The notes under the pieces: generated by a model
Seen by the model: the letters and a program-made list of their open reading frames with translations, nothing else
What the model was told of the DNA's origin: nothing
Databases searched by the model: none
Assembly: GCA_022824185.1 (NCBI GenBank)
Contig: JAJEAU010000010.1
Coordinates: forward strand, 248,001 to 312,000
Direction of reading: 5' to 3'
Source: Dehalococcoidia bacterium
GTDB taxonomy: Bacteria > Chloroflexota > Dehalococcoidia > Lucifugimonadales > Lucifugimonadaceae
Length of the DNA: 64,000 nucleotides
In this document: one piece after another, positions 35,041-43,665 of the stretch
How the letters are laid out: every line of letters begins with the position of its first letter
How positions within the stretch are numbered: the first letter of the stretch is position 1
Translations under genes and position numbers: made by a program

Positions 35041-36213
35041 TTATTGGATAAGGGAAGCCCATTGGGTATCGAGGTGCGCTTCGATATAGTCTCGGTCGAG
35101 TTCGTAACCTAGTCCGGGTTTGTCGGAGAGGTGGAGATGACCGTCTCGGATGTCGAGCGGTTCGGTGAGGCACGCGTTGTACGCGGGAACCGAGTGGTGG
35201 CTCATTTCGAGGCGGTAGATGTTGGGGACGTTCATTAAGACGTGAGCGCCGGATATGACGTTGAATGATCCGGAGGCGTCGTGTGGCGAGATGGGGATGT
35301 AGAAGGTTTCGGCAAGGTGGGCGATCTTCTTCATCTCGGAGATTCCGCCGGTCCAGCAGATGTCAGGCATGATGTAGTTGACGAGACCTTCGGTGAGGTA
35401 AGGGAGAAAGTCCCAGCGCGTGAATTTGCGTTCGCCGATGCATAGGTTGATGTCGGTGTTGCGTCGGAGTTGTCGGTGCGCTTCGAGGCTTTCAGGTTGC
35501 AGGGGTTCTTCGAACCACGTGAGGTTGTAGGGCATCATGCGGTTGCAGAGGTCGGTTGCCGTGGAGACGTCAAAGTTGCCGTGGGCATCGATCATAAGTT
35601 CGACGTCAGGACCCAGCGATTCGCGCAGAGCGGCCATGAGGTCTTCGGCGTGAGCGGCACCGGCCGCTGAGATTTTGCCGTCGATGTAACGCCGGTGTTT
35701 GGCGCCCATTTCGGGAGAGAACGGGTCGAGTTTCAGGGCTTGGTAACCGAGTGCGACTTGTGCTTTGGCGTCCGCGACGCAGGCGTCGATGTCGTCGGCC
35801 GGTCCGCAGTGGGAGTAGAGGGGAACCGAGTCGCGCATCGGCCCGCCGAGGAGGTCGTATACCGTGCGACCCAAGGCTTTGCCTTTGATGTCCCACAGGG
35901 CCATGTCGACGCCGCTAGCCAGGGTAGTTGCGAATCCGCGAGAGCCTAGAGTGCCGAAGCGGCGGTAGATTTGGTGCCAGATGCGATCGATGTGGTTGGG
36001 GTCTTGTCCAATGAGGCCGTCAGAGAAGTCTTGTCCCACAAGGTCGTTTTTGAGCAGGGCGTAGGTTTGAGCGATGACGATAGCTCCGCCACCGCCGACG
36101 TTGGTGGATTCGCCGTATCCGGTGATGCCTTCGTCAGTGTCGATTTCGACGAACATCCACGGGCGGGATTCTTGTGCTCGTACGACGTATGCTCGGAGAT
36201 CGGTGATTTTCAT
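35041..36213 (-). CDS. Enolase-superfamily (mandelate racemase/sugar-acid dehydratase) enzyme
   Basis: A 390-residue MR/MLE-type enzyme acting on carboxylate substrates, most likely dehydrating a sugar acid. Metal ligands are canonical: D209 (LMIDAHGN), E235 (WFEEP) and E261 (CIGERK); the base lysine is K161 (ALKLDPF), and SPHDASG is the C-terminal barrel motif. The start MKITDLRAYV at 36213 is preferred over an in-frame 24-residue extension. It ends 12 bp from the metalloprotease gene (convergent). Confidence 0.88.
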   Translation of the reverse strand: MKITDLRAYVVRAQESRPWMFVEIDTDEGITGYGESTNVGGGGAIVIAQTYALLKNDLVGQDFSDGLIGQDPNHIDRIWHQIYRRFGTLGSRGFATTLASGVDMALWDIKGKALGRTVYDLLGGPMRDSVPLYSHCGPADDIDACVADAKAQVALGYQALKLDPFSPEMGAKHRRYIDGKISAAGAAHAEDLMAALRESLGPDVELMIDAHGNFDVSTATDLCNRMMPYNLTWFEEPLQPESLEAHRQLRRNTDINLCIGERKFTRWDFLPYLTEGLVNYIMPDICWTGGISEMKKIAHLAETFYIPISPHDASGSFNVISGAHVLMNVPNIYRLEMSHHSVPAYNACLTEPLDIRDGHLHLSDKPGLGYELDRDYIEAHLDTQWASLIQ

Positions 36214-36279
36214 GGTTGATGTTTCCCGGTGCGTTGGCGTCGGTTCGCCAAAGTGTCTGGAGGTAGTGACGGGTTCATG

Positions 36280-36321
36280 GTACACAGTGATATGGGCGTG
36301 TGTGAAGTATGGAATGTGTAC
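36280..36321 (+). promoter_or_regulatory. Candidate operator upstream of higBA
   Basis: Inverted copies GTACAC (36280-36285) and GTGTAC (36316-36321) flank the region expected to hold the higBA promoter, 27 bases before the toxin start. HigA-type antitoxins usually autorepress; the assignment here is inference. Confidence 0.35.
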
Positions 36322-36347
36322 AAGTGTTAGAGTGAGAAAGGTAATCG

Positions 36348-36629
36348 ATGGCTCTACTGGGATTTCGCGACCGAAGGACCAGACGGTTCTTAGAGGGTGA
36401 ATTCGTCCCCGGATTCCAATCCTTCGAACGTCAGGCTCGTTTTAAGTTGGAATACCTGGCGAATGCGACTTCGTTGCGAGAACTGGCTGATGTACCGAGC
36501 AATCGACTCGAGCGACTGCGGGGTGATCGCGATGGTCAATATTCGATTCGGATCAACCGACAATGGCGAATCTGTTTTCGTTGGTCGGGTGCAGGCGCTT
36601 ACGATGTCGAGATCGTCGATTACCACTGA
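36348..36629 (+). CDS. higB: HigB/RelE-family mRNA interferase toxin
   Basis: A 93-residue toxin that cleaves ribosome-bound mRNA. Typical landmarks: MALLGFRDRRTRRFLEG at the start, TSLRELADVPSNRLERLRGDR in the middle and QYSIRINRQWRICFRW...VEIVDYH at the end, the last with the conserved Arg/His residues. The toxin gene comes first, as is usual in higBA, and the antitoxin begins 15 bp later. Confidence 0.93.
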   Translation: MALLGFRDRRTRRFLEGEFVPGFQSFERQARFKLEYLANATSLRELADVPSNRLERLRGDRDGQYSIRINRQWRICFRWSGAGAYDVEIVDYH

Positions 36630-36644
36630 AATCGAGGCGACAGA

Positions 36645-36995
36645 ATGATGGAAAACGGCGAAGATACATCTGAGATCAAAAACGGAATGCCTCCCGTGCA
36701 TCCCGGGGAGCTCTTGATGGAAGAACTCGAGTATCTCAAAATCACACCTGCGGAATTCGCCAAGTTGTTGGCGGTACCCTTAGGGCGGGTTGAAACGATA
36801 TTGTCCCGGGAGAGAGATGTCGATGCTGAGTTTGCATTGCGCTTGGAACGTTTTTTCGGCAGCGGTTCACAGATGTGGATGAACTTACAGGTCGAGTATT
36901 CTCTGAAAGTGACCAAAAGGGATTTTGGTGAGAGGATCGAGCGAGAGGTAGAGCCGCGAGTCGAGGAATCTGCTGAGGTTGTTGAGGCGGCTTGA
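36645..36995 (+). CDS. higA: HigA-family antitoxin
   Basis: A 116-residue antitoxin with an XRE/VapI-type helix-turn-helix (PPVHPGELLMEELEYLKITP, then LAVPLGRVETILSRERDV and the FALRLERFFG helix). The C-terminal tail is long and acidic (ERIEREVEPRVEESAEVVEAA). GAGGCG precedes the double ATG. It neutralises HigB and probably represses the pair's own promoter. Confidence 0.92.
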   Translation: MMENGEDTSEIKNGMPPVHPGELLMEELEYLKITPAEFAKLLAVPLGRVETILSRERDVDAEFALRLERFFGSGSQMWMNLQVEYSLKVTKRDFGERIEREVEPRVEESAEVVEAA

Positions 36996-37098
36996 TGTCG
37001 TTGCCTTGGTGGATGGGGTGTTAAACTGCGAACGCAGTGAAAGAGAAGTGTCGCTGTTCGCGGCACAGCCTTAGCCTTGAAGGAAGTGTGAACTAGCC

Positions 37099-38022
37099 AT
37101 GCGTTTCTGCTACGCCCATCGACGATTCACGTTGTATCCGAACTCCATCGACTCTTGGGATCTGCATCCTGATGACTACACGCCGGAGTTTTTGGATAAG
37201 GCTCGAGCCACTGGTTTCGACGCCTTAGAGTGCGGATATGAGGTACTGGCAAAGCTCGGAGACGCGAAGTCGATCTCCGAATTCGGCGAACGAGTACGTT
37301 CTCACGGATTGAAGGTGGGAGCGATTCGCGCTGGCGGAACGCTGACCGAAGCGCGGCATGGCCCTCAAAACCGAGAGAAATTGATGCGGGCCGCAGAGTA
37401 CGCGGGTCACATTGGAGCCGAAGTTGTAAATGGCGCGTTGAGCGCTCCGGCGCGGTATCCGGGTCATCCTCCGGGGTCGATTCCCGGCAGCGTGAGCGGT
37501 TGGCCGAAGTCGCAAGATGCGAGTAAGGATGCGGAGACGTGGGTGTACGACGAGTTGGCGTCTGTCTTCCAAGGGGTGTGCGATGCAAACTCTGAGATCG
37601 ATGTGACCGTAGAGGTTCACCAGAACTCACCTGTCGACAACTCGTGGTCAGCGGTTTATCTGAACGATCAGATTGATCGGGAGAACTTCGGAATTAATCC
37701 GGACATCGGGAACATCGTGTGGACCTATGACGTGCCGGAGGAGGACTACGACGCGGCGATAGATGCGTTGGCTCCGATTTCGAAATACTGGCACTGCAAG
37801 AACATGCACCGCGTCTATCACCCGGAGAACCAGAGGACGGTGTTCGTGCGCGTGCCGTTGCAGGATGGTGAGATTGATTACCGTTACGCGATCTCGGCGA
37901 TGGCCAATGCCGGTTACAGCGGTTACATGGCGATCGAGGGGACGCAGCTGGGCGACCAGTGGCATAAGGATGGCGGCTCGCTGGAATACGCTCGGGCGAT
38001 CTGGGCGGAATTCGAGGACTGA
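37099..38022 (+). CDS. Sugar phosphate isomerase/epimerase (xylose-isomerase-like TIM barrel)
   Basis: A 307-residue AP-endonuclease-2-type TIM barrel. Conserved features are FDALECGYEVLAKLG early, VTVEVHQNSPVDNSWS (metal-binding Glu), NPDIGN, WHCKNMHR and GYSGYMAIEGTQ near the C-terminus. AAGGAAG lies about ten bases before the ATG. Members epimerise or isomerise sugars; the substrate is not evident. It is an isolated gene between the toxin-antitoxin pair and two small membrane genes. Confidence 0.85.
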   Translation: MRFCYAHRRFTLYPNSIDSWDLHPDDYTPEFLDKARATGFDALECGYEVLAKLGDAKSISEFGERVRSHGLKVGAIRAGGTLTEARHGPQNREKLMRAAEYAGHIGAEVVNGALSAPARYPGHPPGSIPGSVSGWPKSQDASKDAETWVYDELASVFQGVCDANSEIDVTVEVHQNSPVDNSWSAVYLNDQIDRENFGINPDIGNIVWTYDVPEEDYDAAIDALAPISKYWHCKNMHRVYHPENQRTVFVRVPLQDGEIDYRYAISAMANAGYSGYMAIEGTQLGDQWHKDGGSLEYARAIWAEFED

Positions 38023-38062
38023 AAAGACGGTTCACCGATCCTCAATTTGATCGTTTCCGCCG

Positions 38063-38437
38063 ATGCGAGATACCGAGAACGAAACGCCTGCACTCGATGA
38101 CGAGTTGGAAGAAGAAGACGTCTTCTTCCGCGATGTTTCGGAGGATCTGGATGACGAGGAGCGCGGCTCTTACGCGATTCTGCTGATACTTGCCGTCGGT
38201 GGGTTCGCAGTCGGATTGTTTCTGGTTAGCATCACGTTATCTTCGGCGATAGCGTTACAGGACTACATCGGCGAGTTGGGTTGGGTGTTCGCCCCGTTGC
38301 CGATGCTTGTGTTCGGCCTCGGTTCGATTTGGCAGTACGAGGCAACTTGGTTGCAACGGCTCGGGGCGAGTGCATTGGGATTCGCGTTGGCGCAGTACAT
38401 CATGTTGGCGATCAGTTTTGCCACGCTGGATATTTGA
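38063..38437 (+). CDS. Small membrane protein with acidic N-terminus
   Basis: 124 residues: a strongly acidic first 34 residues (DDELEEEDVFFRDVSEDLDDEE) followed by three hydrophobic segments (ILLILAVGGFAVGLFLVSITL, GWVFAPLPMLVFGLGSI, ALGFALAQYIMLAISFA). No family recognised. It is followed after 51 bp by another membrane protein gene, possibly the same transcript. Confidence 0.7.
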   Translation: MRDTENETPALDDELEEEDVFFRDVSEDLDDEERGSYAILLILAVGGFAVGLFLVSITLSSAIALQDYIGELGWVFAPLPMLVFGLGSIWQYEATWLQRLGASALGFALAQYIMLAISFATLDI

Positions 38438-38488
38438 CGGCGGTTCGTATATGCCGATGCGCGATTACGAGAAGATAAGAAGGTAGAT

Positions 38489-38941
38489 ATGGCAGAAAAC
38501 TCGGTACGGGATGCGAGGATTGCGGTTGCAATCATTTCAACGGTGGGCACGCTTGCGATTATCGTGCTTTGGGGAGCGGGGACATTCACCACCTTCTTGA
38601 ATCTGATGAACTTCTCGTCTTCGACCGCGGGGGAGTATGTCTTTGGGTTCATGCTGGTGCGGCTGCCGATGGTTTTGGCGATCATAGGAGGCGGAATCGC
38701 ATTCGTCGATTTGAGGCATAGCAGTTGGATCTTGGGTCTCAGCGCGATCCTGTGGTTGTTGTTCACGTTGCTGTGGTGGGCGGCGGACGGTTCGAATCCC
38801 CCTACTAGCGGCGTATTCGGGACGGTGTTTCTCGGGGTGAGCGCGTACCTTTCATTCAAAGCGCATTCGGCAGAGGCTGAAATGGTGGCGCGTCAACGGA
38901 TTCGAAATGCTGAGGCTAGTGATGACGAACCCGCAGAATAG
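38489..38941 (+). CDS. Small membrane protein
   Basis: 150 residues with four hydrophobic segments (IAVAIISTVGTLAIIVLWG, FGFMLVRLPMVLAIIGGGI, SWILGLSAILWLLFTLLWW, GVFGTVFLGVSAYLSF) and a short charged tail. AAGG lies upstream of the ATG. Unknown function; convergent with the recombinase gene. Confidence 0.7.
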   Translation: MAENSVRDARIAVAIISTVGTLAIIVLWGAGTFTTFLNLMNFSSSTAGEYVFGFMLVRLPMVLAIIGGGIAFVDLRHSSWILGLSAILWLLFTLLWWAADGSNPPTSGVFGTVFLGVSAYLSFKAHSAEAEMVARQRIRNAEASDDEPAE

Positions 38942-38971
38942 TCTGTCCGGTTGCATCGACGATTGTGTTGA

Positions 38972-39877
38972 CTAGGCTCGAGGATGTGCTGCGTCGTACT
39001 CGCGTCGGACTTGTTCGGTTGTGAGGTGCGTGTAGATCTGGGTGGTCGCGATGTTCTCGTGTCCGAGTAGTTCTTGAACGTGTCGCAAGGAAGCGCCGCC
39101 ATTCAGGAGGTGGGAGGCGAAACTGTGACGGAGCATGTGGGGCGTAATATGCCGTGTGATGCCTGCGCCGACGGCGATCTTCTTGAGTTGTAGCCACAAG
39201 CCTTGTCGGGTGATGCGTGAACCCCTCGCATTCAGGATCAAGGCGTTTTCATCTTGGTACTTGCCCAGATTGGGTCGTCCGATGATCATGTAGTCAGCGA
39301 TGGCGTCCATCGCGGGATCGTAGATGGGGACGATCCGTTCCTTTGAGCCTTTGCCGTAAACGCGGATTGTTGAGTTGTCAAAGCTGATGTTGTTGACGTC
39401 TAGGCCGGTGAGTTCTGAGATTCTGAGCCCGCCGGCGTAAAGGAGTTCGACAACGGCTCGGTCCCGGAGTTCCGCAGGTGTAGATGCGTTGGCGACGTAG
39501 GTTAGGAGGTCTCCCACTTCGTCCAAGGTCAACGATTTGGGTAGTGGGTTGCCGCCGCGAGGTGACTTTAGACGGCGAGTCGGAAGGTGATCGGTGATGC
39601 CTTCTTCGCGGAGGAACCGCATGAAGGAACGGAGAGATGCGATCTTCCGGGATTTGGTTGCGTTGGAGTACCCACGCGACTCTAGGTCTTGGACGTAACC
39701 GGTTACGGCTTTCTCGTCGAATCGGTTCCAGTCGATGTCGTTCGCTGTTGCGCCGAGATTTTCTCCAATGAAGGCGGTCATACCGTCGAGGTCGTTGCGA
39801 TAGGCGTTGACGGTGTGTTGGGAAAGGCCCCGCTCGCCACCGAGGTGCTCTAGGAAAGCTGTGACATAGGAATCCAT
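38972..39877 (-). CDS. XerC/XerD-type tyrosine recombinase
   Basis: A 301-residue tyrosine recombinase with a SAM-like N-terminal domain (residues 1-90) and catalytic domain. Catalytic residues are R152, K176, H247, R250, H273 and nucleophile Y282 (HMLRHS, LGHENIATTQIYTH). Length and motifs match chromosome-dimer-resolving XerC/XerD rather than a phage integrase. Start MDSYVTAFLE at 39877 is chosen over a longer frame because the extra residues are not conserved. Whether it is XerC or XerD cannot be settled here. Confidence 0.9.
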   Translation of the reverse strand: MDSYVTAFLEHLGGERGLSQHTVNAYRNDLDGMTAFIGENLGATANDIDWNRFDEKAVTGYVQDLESRGYSNATKSRKIASLRSFMRFLREEGITDHLPTRRLKSPRGGNPLPKSLTLDEVGDLLTYVANASTPAELRDRAVVELLYAGGLRISELTGLDVNNISFDNSTIRVYGKGSKERIVPIYDPAMDAIADYMIIGRPNLGKYQDENALILNARGSRITRQGLWLQLKKIAVGAGITRHITPHMLRHSFASHLLNGGASLRHVQELLGHENIATTQIYTHLTTEQVRREYDAAHPRA

Positions 39878-40038
39878 ATCTGGAATCGTAGACAAACCCG
39901 AGGTGTGTAGAGGGTGGTAGGGATGCAATCGGTGAATAGAGCTCGGTTTATTGCGATGTTGCGGTTTCGGGAATGATGGGGTGCGCGATAGAATCGACTG
40001 CTAGCTGGCGAAGACCTTTGACGGAGATGAGATGCTAA

Positions 40039-40953
40039 GTGTTTGAAGGGATCAATATACCGTTCGACCCGTATATTTTCGGGGGTACGACGACTGCGTT
40101 TTCGTGGCACGGGTTCCTGACGTTTATCGCCGTAGGCACGGCAATTTGGATGTCGGGGAGGGCGGCGATCCGTGAGCGGTTGGACCAGGAGCAGGTCTAC
40201 AACACGGCATTGTGGGGAGTGCTCGGCGGGATTGTCGGCGCCCGGATCGTGCATGTTTTGGATAACTGGGCGATATACGGCGATGATCCGCTGTCGATAT
40301 TCGCGGTTTGGAACGGTGGGATTGGCCTTTGGGGTGGGATTCTTGGCGGTTGGATTGCGGGGTCGATCTACGCATATTTTGCAAAGGCGCCGATCGGGCG
40401 TTTCATGGATATCGCTGCGGCTCCCTTGCTGGTGGCGCAAACAATCGGACGGATCGGGGACATCATTAACGGCGAGCATTGGTCGCGTCCGTTGGAGATG
40501 TTCTGGGCGTGGTATTTCACGGATATCGATAGCCCGGCAAGAGCGGTGATCGATCAGCATCCGGACCTGTTCGGAACCGACGTCGAGCGGCCGGTTCATC
40601 CTGCCGTCGTCTACGAGATGATTACGAACATCATCATCTTGGGTGTGATCTTCTTCCTCCGCGGCAAGGTTCGCCCTGCGGGCAGTGTTTTCATGGTCTA
40701 TCTGGCTTTGTATGCGACCGCGCGATTCGGGATACAGTTCGTCAGGCTGGACGATGTCAAATTCTGGGGGTTGCAAGAGGCGCATCTGATCGCGATCTTG
40801 GTTTGGCTCGTGACGATCCCATGGATCGTGTGGAAGGTTCGTTGGACCGGTGGTGGAGGCGCTCCTAAGCGTCGCATGCGTGAGGTCGCGGACGTCGACC
40901 GGGTGACAGCCGGACGATCTAGGCGGGAGCGACGCCGGGAGTTGGCAAGGTAG
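40039..40953 (+). CDS. lgt: Prolipoprotein diacylglyceryl transferase
   Basis: A 304-residue integral membrane enzyme that attaches diacylglycerol to the lipobox Cys of prelipoproteins. The family signature is present as GRIGDIINGEHWSRP (usually GRxGNFxNGE); seven hydrophobic segments are visible, and the N-terminus has SWHGFLTF. GTG start. The C-terminus ends in a basic tail. This enzyme would process the lipoproteins at 29261 and 49449. Confidence 0.93.
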   Translation: MFEGINIPFDPYIFGGTTTAFSWHGFLTFIAVGTAIWMSGRAAIRERLDQEQVYNTALWGVLGGIVGARIVHVLDNWAIYGDDPLSIFAVWNGGIGLWGGILGGWIAGSIYAYFAKAPIGRFMDIAAAPLLVAQTIGRIGDIINGEHWSRPLEMFWAWYFTDIDSPARAVIDQHPDLFGTDVERPVHPAVVYEMITNIIILGVIFFLRGKVRPAGSVFMVYLALYATARFGIQFVRLDDVKFWGLQEAHLIAILVWLVTIPWIVWKVRWTGGGGAPKRRMREVADVDRVTAGRSRRERRRELAR

Positions 40954-41041
40954 ATCACGTAGATTTCGGAGTTCAGATACCCAACGTGAGCGCTTTGGTA
41001 GGCGACTGGTAGACTGATTGGACGTTTAGATCCTTGGGGCA

Positions 41042-41350
41042 ATGACATCGGAGTCGAACATGGATGTGAAACACGCTGTCAAAACAGCGAAGGACTACGT
41101 CAGTCAAGTGATGTCTGACGAAGGGATCATAAACGTCGGGTTGGAAGAGGTGCGATATGACGATGAAGCCGACAAATGGTACGTCACGATTGGGTTCTCT
41201 CGGCCATGGGATCGGACCAGCGCATGGGGGATCGTAGGGCCGCCAACTGAACGCTTAGACCGGTCGTACAAAGTGGTTAGCATTCGAGATGCCGACGGTC
41301 AGATTTTGTCGTTGAAAGACCGGATTTTGGAAGCGCCGTCAACTCTGTGA
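41042..41350 (+). CDS. Small soluble protein coupled to a PIN-domain gene
   Basis: 102 residues. The middle (LEEVRYDDEADKWYVTIGF...YKVVSIRDADGQILSLKDR) is a small beta-rich domain found in many uncharacterised bacterial proteins. Its stop overlaps the next start as GTGA, so the two are translated together. It may serve as the partner or inhibitor of the PIN protein, but it shows no DNA-binding motif typical of VapB antitoxins. Confidence 0.7.
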   Translation: MTSESNMDVKHAVKTAKDYVSQVMSDEGIINVGLEEVRYDDEADKWYVTIGFSRPWDRTSAWGIVGPPTERLDRSYKVVSIRDADGQILSLKDRILEAPSTL

Positions 41351-41808
41351 TTGCACGGACTGGTTATTTCGTTGACGCAAATCTTCTCGTGTTGCTAGTA
41401 GTCGGCAGGACGCAAAAAAGTCAAGTCGGCAAGCACCGCAGGTTGCAACAGTTCACCGAGAACGATTTCGACAAGCTGGTGCGAATGGTTGGTGTCGGCT
41501 CGCGAATCCTGTTGACGCCGAATACGCTGACTGAAGCGTCGAATCTCCTGGCATATGGTTCGGAGGCCCTGCGATCTCGTTACTTAGCAGGCCTAGCGTA
41601 CCTGATCGGCATAGCCAAAGAAGTTGTGGTCTCAAGTAAGGACGTGACCATAATACCGGAGTTCAGGCGCCTCGGATTGACTGATTCAGTACTCATTGAA
41701 GTTGCATCCAAGGAAACTCCGTTGATCACCATCGATTTAATGCTTTATCTGGCGGTGGCGACCCGAGATCCGGATGCAGTGATCAACTTCAATCATCCTC
41801 TTGACTGA
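41347..41808 (+). CDS. PIN-domain putative ribonuclease
   Basis: A 153-residue PIN-like protein. The four acidic positions expected of the nuclease site are present: D10 (FVDANLL), E63 (TEASNLL), D113 (LTDSVLIE) and D130 (TIDLMLYLA). The GTG start overlaps the preceding stop. Compared with VapC toxins it is slightly longer and has a different N-terminal insert (TQKSQVGKHRRLQQF). A toxin or RNA-processing role is likely, with the upstream gene as partner. Confidence 0.75.
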   Translation: MIARTGYFVDANLLVLLVVGRTQKSQVGKHRRLQQFTENDFDKLVRMVGVGSRILLTPNTLTEASNLLAYGSEALRSRYLAGLAYLIGIAKEVVVSSKDVTIIPEFRRLGLTDSVLIEVASKETPLITIDLMLYLAVATRDPDAVINFNHPLD

Positions 41809-41865
41809 GCTACCGTTTCACAAGACCCACGTCTGCGCGAGTGGAAAACACCCAATCGCCAACCG

Positions 41866-43665
41866 TCAATTGCCTTGGTGGCTCGCGGCAATGTCGTGGA
41901 GTCTTAGTTCGTTGCGGCGGACGCCGCGGTAGTAGTCGGTTTTGAGGCTAACTACGGCGTCGACGATGCGGGTTGGGGGAAGACTGTCTGCCATGCCGAA
42001 ACCTACTGCTCGGAATGAGCGGCCAGTATCGTCTTTGAGATTGAGGCGGACGTGGTCTTGGTTCCTGCCCATGTAATTGATGTTGGCGGTTTCGGCGTTT
42101 CGGATCAGGAAACGAGGTTCTGGGTTGCCGGACCCGAACGGGGCCATTAGGTTGACGAACTCCCACAATGAGGGGCCGAGTTGGCTGGGGCTGAGTTCGG
42201 CATCGGCTGTCTTAATGACGCGCTCGTCGGCGGTGGAACTCAGACTGGACCATGACATCTGGGTTTCGAGATGGGCCGTAACTTCGGGTATCAGGTCGGC
42301 TTCGACTGCGAAACCAGCCGCGGCTGCGTGGCCGCCAAAGCGTAGCAGTTTGTTGGCGATAGCTTCCAAGGCTTGATGGATGTCGAATCCTGGTACGCTT
42401 CGAGCGCTGGCTCTGGCGATGCCGTCGACGATCTGGTAGGCGAACGCTGGGGATGCGGCGTAGTCGGATGCGTTTCCCGCCAACGGGCCGAGAACGCCCA
42501 TCGGCAAGGTTGCGTCGACTTCGATGGGCATGACGTTTTGGCCGTCACTTAGGGCGGCATCGATCTTGGGCTGGGATGCCCGCCATGCCTTTTCGGCTAC
42601 ACTGCGTCGTTTGCGGTTCGCGTCGTCGAGGAGGCTGGCGAGTTGCATCGCTTGGTAGATGTCGGTCGCGATTAGCAGTTGCAGGCTAGGATCTGCGGAG
42701 TCGAGCCTACCGGGGGCGTTCAGTCGAGGCGCCAATTGGAAGGTGACGAATTCGGCGTCAAACGGACCGTTGTGACGGATCTGGTTCATCACGAGTCGGG
42801 TCAGTTCGATGAGGCCGGGAGGCGCTGAGTTGTCCAGCATCTTCAAGCCTTCTCGGACGATGATGCGGTTGTCGCCTGAGAGTTCGGTCTGGTCTGCCAA
42901 TGTTCCGACTGCGGCAAGGGGGATCAACTCAGGTGCGGGAGGTTGATCAGCCTCGGCAAGGAGTGCCAGTGCGAGTTTGAACGCGGTGGCGGCGCCGCAA
43001 AAATCGGCAAGTCGGGGGTCGTCGGATAGATGGCGATTGACGATTGCGGCGGCGTTGGGAAGATGGTCTCCCTGCGGAACGTGGTGGTCGGTAATGACGG
43101 TGCGGATACCCAGGACTTTATTGGCGTATTCGACTTCCTTGAAAGCGGCGATGCCGGTGTCAACGGTGATGACGACTTTGACGCCTTGTTCGTGGAAACG
43201 GTCGAGGGCTTCTAGGCCGATCCCATGGCCTTCGATCTCGCGGTGAGGAAGGTGGTACTTTGGCTCGATGCCCAGTTTCCGGAGGGTCAGGACGATGATG
43301 GCTGTGGCGGTGATGCCGTCGGCATCGAAGTCGCCAAGAATACCTATTCCTTCGTTGTTCCGGACGGCTTCGAGAATGACCTCTACGGCTTTCCCGATGC
43401 CGGGCAACACGCTAGGGGAGTGCATCGCGTCGAGGCCGTCGTTGAAGAAACAAGCGGCGTCGGCGTCAGTGCGGATGTTGCGGTTGTAGAGGAGAGACGA
43501 TGCCAATGCGAGCGAGCCGCGTGGAGCTATGTTCTCCAGATCCAGATAGAAGCCTTCGGGAGGTGGCCCGGCGACTCGCCAGCGCGCATCGATGGGTTGG
43601 AGAGATGCCGGCGTTTCTTTGGTGCGTTGGGGACGTGATGACGCGGCTTTGGGCCGCGAGATCAA
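41866..43665 (-). CDS. recJ: Single-stranded-DNA exonuclease RecJ
   Basis: A 599-residue DHH-family 5'-3' exonuclease for recombination and mismatch repair. Motifs GDFDADGITATAI, VDTGIAAF, TDHHVPQGD and NRH bind the two metals, followed by DHHA1 (GFDIHQALEAIANKLLRFGGHAAAAGFA) and the C-terminal OB fold. The start is TTG overlapping the fabF stop as TTGA. It is longer than typical only by a short Ser/Arg-rich N-terminus. Confidence 0.92.
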   Translation of the reverse strand: MISRPKAASSRPQRTKETPASLQPIDARWRVAGPPPEGFYLDLENIAPRGSLALASSLLYNRNIRTDADAACFFNDGLDAMHSPSVLPGIGKAVEVILEAVRNNEGIGILGDFDADGITATAIIVLTLRKLGIEPKYHLPHREIEGHGIGLEALDRFHEQGVKVVITVDTGIAAFKEVEYANKVLGIRTVITDHHVPQGDHLPNAAAIVNRHLSDDPRLADFCGAATAFKLALALLAEADQPPAPELIPLAAVGTLADQTELSGDNRIIVREGLKMLDNSAPPGLIELTRLVMNQIRHNGPFDAEFVTFQLAPRLNAPGRLDSADPSLQLLIATDIYQAMQLASLLDDANRKRRSVAEKAWRASQPKIDAALSDGQNVMPIEVDATLPMGVLGPLAGNASDYAASPAFAYQIVDGIARASARSVPGFDIHQALEAIANKLLRFGGHAAAAGFAVEADLIPEVTAHLETQMSWSSLSSTADERVIKTADAELSPSQLGPSLWEFVNLMAPFGSGNPEPRFLIRNAETANINYMGRNQDHVRLNLKDDTGRSFRAVGFGMADSLPPTRIVDAVVSLKTDYYRGVRRNELRLHDIAASHQGN

